From positions 1 through 10,197 of the forward strand of contig JAFZDR010000042.1 of assembly GCA_017561105.1 (NCBI GenBank): a DNA stretch of 10,197 nt, written 5' to 3'. The notes below the pieces were generated by a model. That model ran no database searches. It had not been told where the DNA came from and worked only from the letters and a program-made list of their open reading frames with translations. The DNA comes from Alistipes sp. (lineage in GTDB: Bacteria > Bacteroidota > Bacteroidia > Bacteroidales > Rikenellaceae). Shown here piece after piece: positions 7,489-10,197 of this stretch (its first letter is position 1; every line of letters begins with the position of its first letter). The position numbers and the translations under genes were made by a program.

Positions 7489-7785
7489 ATGAGCGAACGA
7501 CAACTGGACATAAAGTTGAATATTGCAGGCAAGCCTTACGAGTTGACTATTGCGGCTCGTAACGAGGAGGTTTACCGCCTTGCGGCACGCGAGATTAACA
7601 ATCGCCTATCAACAGCGCAGCAGTCGCGTGTTGATGGCTTTGGCGTGCAGGACTATTTGGCTATGGTTGCGGTCGATTTGATGATTTCAAATATCCGTTT
7701 GGAACGCAAAAACGATGTTGAAGATGGCGACTTGAAGGCTCTTTCGGAGTTGGCCGAGCGCTTATCGAAACATCTCGAGAAGTAG
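7489..7785 (+). CDS. zapA: Cell division protein ZapA
   Basis: ZapA binds FtsZ and cross-links its filaments at the division site in the cytoplasm. The protein has 98 residues, the usual short form. It opens with the family's beta-strand pattern LDIKLNIAGKPYELTIAARNEEVYRLAA, split here as LDIKLNIAGKPYELTI (6-21) and NEEVYRLAAREIN (25-37). It continues through the helix NRLSTAQQSRVDGFGVQDYL and the AMVAVDLMISNIRLER segment (58-73) that forms the dimer/tetramer coil, and ends in a Leu-rich helix. The gene is second in an operon after the coiled-coil gene. Its place upstream of rny agrees with the common Bacteroidota gene order as I remember it. Assignment rests on the N-terminal pattern, length and neighbourhood. 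Confidence 0.9.
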   Translation: MSERQLDIKLNIAGKPYELTIAARNEEVYRLAAREINNRLSTAQQSRVDGFGVQDYLAMVAVDLMISNIRLERKNDVEDGDLKALSELAERLSKHLEK

Positions 7786-7790
7786 TTACA

Positions 7791-7822
7791 ACCGCCGTTG
7801 CCTCGGCTTAGGCAACAATGGT
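7791..7822 (+). terminator. Hairpin after zapA, possible weak terminator
   Basis: GTTGCCT (7797-7803) pairs perfectly with AGGCAAC (7810-7816) around a 6-base loop. Outer ACC (7791-7793) pairs with GGT (7820-7822) across a small internal loop. Only TTCTTTATATT follows, so termination may be partial. It starts 5 bases after the zapA stop. Confidence 0.45.
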
Positions 7823-7858
7823 TCTTTATATTAACAAGGATAGAAAAAAATATCATTG

Positions 7859-7940
7859 GCAAGGAGGCGAGGAACGCGCAGCATACTTGGCGTATGTGAG
7901 CAGTTCGGAGTCCGCGGCATAATGCAGAAACAGCTTGCTA
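7859..7940 (+). repeat. Intergenic repeat, copy A
   Basis: First of two copies of an approximately 80-base element in direct orientation. The best-matching core, 7865-7930, aligns base for base with 7989-8054 (period 124) with only a few transitions/transversions. The core contains CATAC-TTGGC-GTATG, a 5-bp hairpin that can extend to GAAC/GTTC. The ends carry inverted GCAAG and CTTGC. No open frame is conserved between the copies, because they have small indels at the edges. Confidence 0.9.
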
Positions 7941-7970
7941 TTCGTTTAGTCGTTTAATCGTTTAGCAAGT
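7933..7970 (+). repeat. Microrepeat hairpin with TCGTTTAR octamers
   Basis: Three exact tandem 8-base units, TCGTTTAG, TCGTTTAA and TCGTTTAG, occupy 7942-7965. The arms CTTGCTA (7934-7940) and TAGCAAG (7963-7969) pair perfectly, plus a G-T pair outside. The left arm is also the tail of repeat copy A. The element sits between the two copies of the larger repeat. Confidence 0.7.
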
Positions 7971-7985
7971 GGGATTTCAAAGCAT

Positions 7986-8065
7986 GCAAGGCGAGGAACG
8001 CGCAGCATACTTGGCGTATGTGAGTAGTTCTGAGTCCGCGGCATAATATAGAAATCACCTTGCTA
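7986..8065 (+). repeat. Intergenic repeat, copy B
   Basis: Second direct copy of the element at 7859-7940. Its ends are inverted repeats, GCAAGG (7986-7991) and CCTTGC (8058-8063). Relative to copy A it lacks two bases near the left end, has one extra base near the right end, and shows single substitutions, such as GAGTAG for GAGCAG and TTCTGAG for TTCGGAG. The GAAC/GTTC stem bases are kept. It ends 16 bases before the 6S-like RNA stem. Confidence 0.9.
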
Positions 8066-8081
8066 AATGATTAAACCTCCC

Positions 8082-8280
8082 GCATGGAATTCCTTTTATT
8101 ACTTTGCGAAACTGAACACTTTTTATATTGGGGTGTACTCTGTCTTCAAAATCAGGCCTTGTAGCCCGAAAGGGTGAGTGCTTCGGCACCGGTGGAAGAT
8201 TGCGATTTTTTGGAGAGCCTCACAAATGACGATTTCACGGTATTCGTCAAACATAGTAGGGGAATATCCATGCTTTTTTT
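8082..8280 (+). ncRNA. ssrS: 6S (SsrS)-like structured RNA
   Basis: No protein gene fits here, but the ends are complementary. GCATGGA-ATTCC (8082-8093) pairs with GGAATATCCATGC (8261-8273), followed directly by seven T (8274-8280). Inside, TTTGCGAA (8103-8110) pairs with TTCGTCAAA (8243-8251) with one bulged base, and ACTG (8111-8114) with CGGT. An unpaired zone follows on both sides (about 8115-8135 and 8218-8237), then an arm including AAAATC (8148-8153) with GATTTT (8204-8209). The tip carries two hairpins: GCCC-GAAA-GGGT (8164-8175) and GTGC-TTCG-GCAC (8178-8189). A rod of about 195 nt with paired ends, a central bubble and a T-rich end is the hallmark of 6S RNA, which binds housekeeping RNA polymerase by mimicking an open promoter. 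The Bacteroidota form (the 6S-Flavo type) is the best candidate; a different structured RNA is possible. The exact 5' end is uncertain, and no clean TAnnTTTG box lies upstream. Confidence 0.72.
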
Positions 8281-8321
8281 ATAGAAACTTTTTTAACACT
8301 TAATAGAACAGAAACAAAACT

Positions 8322-9854
8322 ATGGAGATTACAATTATCATCGCTATCGCGGCAGTTATTTCGGCCGTTGTCGGAGGTGGTGCTGCATATTACGGAGTGA
8401 AGGTCCGTGCCAAGGCAATCATCGACAAAGCTGAGCATGACGGCGAGATGCTGAAAAAGGAGAAGGAGTTGCAGGCGAAGGAGCGCTTTATGCAGCTCAA
8501 GAGCGAGCACGACCGCCATGTAAACGAGCGCAACCAGAAGCTCAACCAGAGCGAGCAGCGTGCCAAGAACATCGAAAATCAGCTGCAGAACCAGCAGCGC
8601 GACCTCGACCGCAAGATTGCGGATAACGACCGTTTGAAGGAGAAGATGGAGGCGCAGTTGCAGTCGCTTGAGGAGCGCAAGGCTCAGTTGGCACAGCTTA
8701 TGAGCGAGCAGAATGCTCGTTTGGAGCAGATTTCGGGCATCAGCTCGGAGGAGGCCAAGAACATCCTCATCGAGAATATGAAGGAGGAGGCTAAGAGCGA
8801 GGCTGCAGCATATATCAACGAGACTGTCGAGGAGGCTAAGCTCACTGCAACAAAGGAGGCAAAGCGTATCGTTGTAGCATCAATTCAGCGTGTAGCTACC
8901 GAGACCGCTATCGAGAATGCGGTAACCGTATTCAACATTGAGTCGGATGAGGTTAAGGGACGCATTATCGGCCGTGAGGGTCGTAACATCCGCGCTCTCG
9001 AGGCTGCTACAGGCGTTGAGATTATCGTTGATGACACACCTGAGGCTATCATCTTGAGCTGCTTCGACCCTGTGCGTCGTGAGATTGCTCGTTTGGCTTT
9101 GCACCAGCTCGTAACCGATGGCCGTATCCACCCTGCACGCATCGAGGAGGTAGTGGCTAAGGTTAAGAAGCAGATTGAGGAGGAGATCGTAGAGGTAGGT
9201 AAGCGCACTGCTATCGACCTCGGTATCCACGGCTTGCACCCAGAGTTGATTCGTCTTATCGGTAAGATGAAGTACCGTTCATCATATGGTCAGAACCTCT
9301 TGCAGCACGCTCGCGAGACTGCAAACTTGGCAGGTATCATGGCTGCAGAGTTGGGCCTCAACCCTAAGACTGCTCGCCGCGCCGGATTGTTGCACGATGT
9401 GGGTAAGGTGCCTGATGATGAGCCGGAGTTGCCACACGCAATTATCGGTATGAACCTTGCCGAGAAGTACAAGGAGAAGGCTGATGTTTGCAACGCTATC
9501 GGTGCTCACCACGACGAGACTGAGATGACTTCGATGATTGCCCCTATTATTCAGGTGTGCGATGCTATTTCGGGCGCACGCCCTGGCGCACGCCGAGAGG
9601 TTATCGAGTCGTATATCAAGCGTTTGAAGGAGATGGAGGGTATCGCACTCTCATACCCTGGCGTTGTTAAGACCTACGCTATCCAGGCAGGTCGCGAGTT
9701 GCGCGTAATCGTTGGCGCCGACAAGTTGTCGGATGCCGAGAGCGAGAGCTTGTCGCACGATATCGCCAAGAAGATTCAGGACGAGATGACATATCCGGGA
9801 CAGGTGAAGATCACCGTTATCCGTGAAACTCGTTCTGTAAGCTACGCTAAATAG
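8322..9854 (+). CDS. rny: Ribonuclease Y
   Basis: RNase Y is a membrane-anchored endoribonuclease that starts mRNA decay and processing. The protein has 510 residues, close to the 520 of the Bacillus enzyme. Domains in order are one N-terminal membrane segment (about 4-24), a long charged coiled coil (about 30-195), the RNA-binding KH domain with [12 protein letters not shown] (213-224), and the HD metal-binding domain. HD ligands seen are H329 (LQHARE), H358-D359 (GLLHDVGK), H396-H397 in GAHHDE, and D414 (QVCDAISG). A C-terminal domain ends near 510. ATG 8322 is preceded by the A-rich leader ACAGAAACAAAACT. The gene begins 42 bases after the T-run of the 6S-like RNA. I see no TAnnTTTG promoter in that gap, so transcription may come from upstream. 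Confidence 0.97.
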   Translation: MEITIIIAIAAVISAVVGGGAAYYGVKVRAKAIIDKAEHDGEMLKKEKELQAKERFMQLKSEHDRHVNERNQKLNQSEQRAKNIENQLQNQQRDLDRKIADNDRLKEKMEAQLQSLEERKAQLAQLMSEQNARLEQISGISSEEAKNILIENMKEEAKSEAAAYINETVEEAKLTATKEAKRIVVASIQRVATETAIENAVTVFNIESDEVKGRIIGREGRNIRALEAATGVEIIVDDTPEAIILSCFDPVRREIARLALHQLVTDGRIHPARIEEVVAKVKKQIEEEIVEVGKRTAIDLGIHGLHPELIRLIGKMKYRSSYGQNLLQHARETANLAGIMAAELGLNPKTARRAGLLHDVGKVPDDEPELPHAIIGMNLAEKYKEKADVCNAIGAHHDETEMTSMIAPIIQVCDAISGARPGARREVIESYIKRLKEMEGIALSYPGVVKTYAIQAGRELRVIVGADKLSDAESESLSHDIAKKIQDEMTYPGQVKITVIRETRSVSYAK

Positions 9855-9870
9855 CAGATTTAAAATCCGC

Positions 9871-9910
9871 AAATGCCGACTTCAATTTCACTTTGGAGTC
9901 GGTATTTTTT
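9871..9910 (+). terminator. Rho-independent terminator after rny
   Basis: ATGCCGACTTC (9873-9883) pairs with GGAGTCGGTAT (9895-9905), 11 bp with two G-U pairs, followed by T 9905-9910. Outer A's pair with part of the T-run. The hairpin starts 17 bases after the rny stop codon. Confidence 0.9.
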
Positions 9911-9939
9911 GCGTTTTAATATTTAATTTCGTATATTTG
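9907..9939 (+). promoter_or_regulatory. Bacteroidota-type promoter for pyrH
   Basis: The -33 TTTTG (9907-9911) reuses the T-run of the rny terminator. After a 20-base spacer (9912-9931) comes the exact -7 box TATATTTG (9932-9939). Transcription should start near 9944-9946, giving a leader of only about 20 bases before ATG 9965. Confidence 0.8.
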
Positions 9940-9964
9940 TAGTACAAATGAAAAAATGTGTAGT

Positions 9965-10197
9965 ATGAAATACAAAAGAATACTTCTGAAATTGAGTGGC
10001 GAGTCGTTGCAGGGCGAGCAAAAGTATGGTATCTCTATGGATCAGGCACGCGTATATGCACAGCAGATTAAGGAGGCTCAGGCTATTGGCACAGAGATTG
10101 GTATTGTAATCGGCGGAGGTAACATCTTCCGCGGTTTGCAGGGCGCAAAGAAGGGCTTCGACCGCGTAAAGGGCGACCAGATGGGTATGCTTGCAAC
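9965..10197 (+). CDS. pyrH: UMP kinase PyrH, 3' end missing
   Basis: PyrH phosphorylates UMP to UDP with ATP in pyrimidine nucleotide synthesis; it is a cytosolic hexamer of the amino-acid kinase fold. Only 77 codons are visible before the window ends. They include the family signatures KRILLKLSGESL (4-15), which forms the nucleotide-binding strand and loop, IGIVIGGGNIFRG (45-57), and the start of the UMP-binding region (KGDQMGMLA). The start MKYKRILLKLSGE matches the family start. An in-frame ATG at 9956 would add three residues (MCS) and is less likely. The promoter at 9907-9939 makes this the first gene of a new unit. Confidence 0.97.
   Translation, partial: MKYKRILLKLSGESLQGEQKYGISMDQARVYAQQIKEAQAIGTEIGIVIGGGNIFRGLQGAKKGFDRVKGDQMGMLA

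Noticed and set aside
7797..7816. Hairpin after zapA as part of a riboswitch or tRNA-like structure
   Set aside because: It is a simple 7-bp stem with a 6-base loop, located after rather than before a gene, with no larger conserved fold visible.
7859..8065. Repeats with intervening sequence that could suggest a CRISPR array
   Set aside because: There are only two copies, each about 80 bases, with diverged ends and no run of uniform spacers; no cas genes are near.
8082..8280. tmRNA, RNase P RNA, SRP RNA or a riboswitch in the gap before rny
   Set aside because: I see none of their conserved core sequences, and the paired ends, length and position fit 6S RNA better.

Overview
The window looks like chromosomal DNA from a member of the Bacteroidota, probably the order Bacteroidales and perhaps an Alistipes-like gut lineage; the genus is a guess from codon style and gene content. 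The evidence is as follows. Promoters match the phylum's own consensus (TTTG or TTG, about 19-20 bases, then TAnnTTTG). The starts lack Shine-Dalgarno sequences and have A-rich leaders. The window also carries a GLUG-repeat surface protein, a long-form LspA, a membrane LytTR regulator and a zapA-rny neighbourhood.

Layout, all on the + strand. (1) Positions 1-3482 hold the 3' part of a very large GLUG-type repeat protein, followed 19 bases later by a 38-residue peptide gene, a microrepeat hairpin and a strong terminator. (2) 3726-5291 is an operon of its own: promoter, lspA (lipoprotein signal peptidase), a four-helix membrane protein with a LytTR DNA-binding domain, terminator. (3) 5415-7049 is a single AMP-forming acyl-CoA synthetase gene ending in a long hairpin. 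(4) 7118-7785 is a promoter, a 97-residue coiled-coil protein and zapA, which suggests a cell-division pair. (5) 7786-8321 has no protein gene. It contains a hairpin after zapA, two copies of an 80-base intergenic repeat with a microrepeat hairpin between them, and a structured RNA of about 200 nt with paired ends and a T7 tail that fits a 6S (SsrS) RNA. (6) 8322-9854 is rny (RNase Y) with a terminator. (7) The window ends in the first 77 codons of pyrH (UMP kinase), which has its own promoter overlapping the rny terminator.

Most of the window is housekeeping: lipoprotein maturation, fatty-acid activation, Z-ring assembly, mRNA decay, pyrimidine nucleotides and global control of RNA polymerase by 6S RNA. 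The accessory parts are the surface protein with its companion peptide and the intergenic repeats. I see no phage, transposase, CRISPR array or defence system. The most notable items are the 6S-like RNA with possible alternative folds, the duplicated repeat just upstream of it, two similarly built microrepeat hairpins 4.3 kb apart, and the 38-residue peptide gene.
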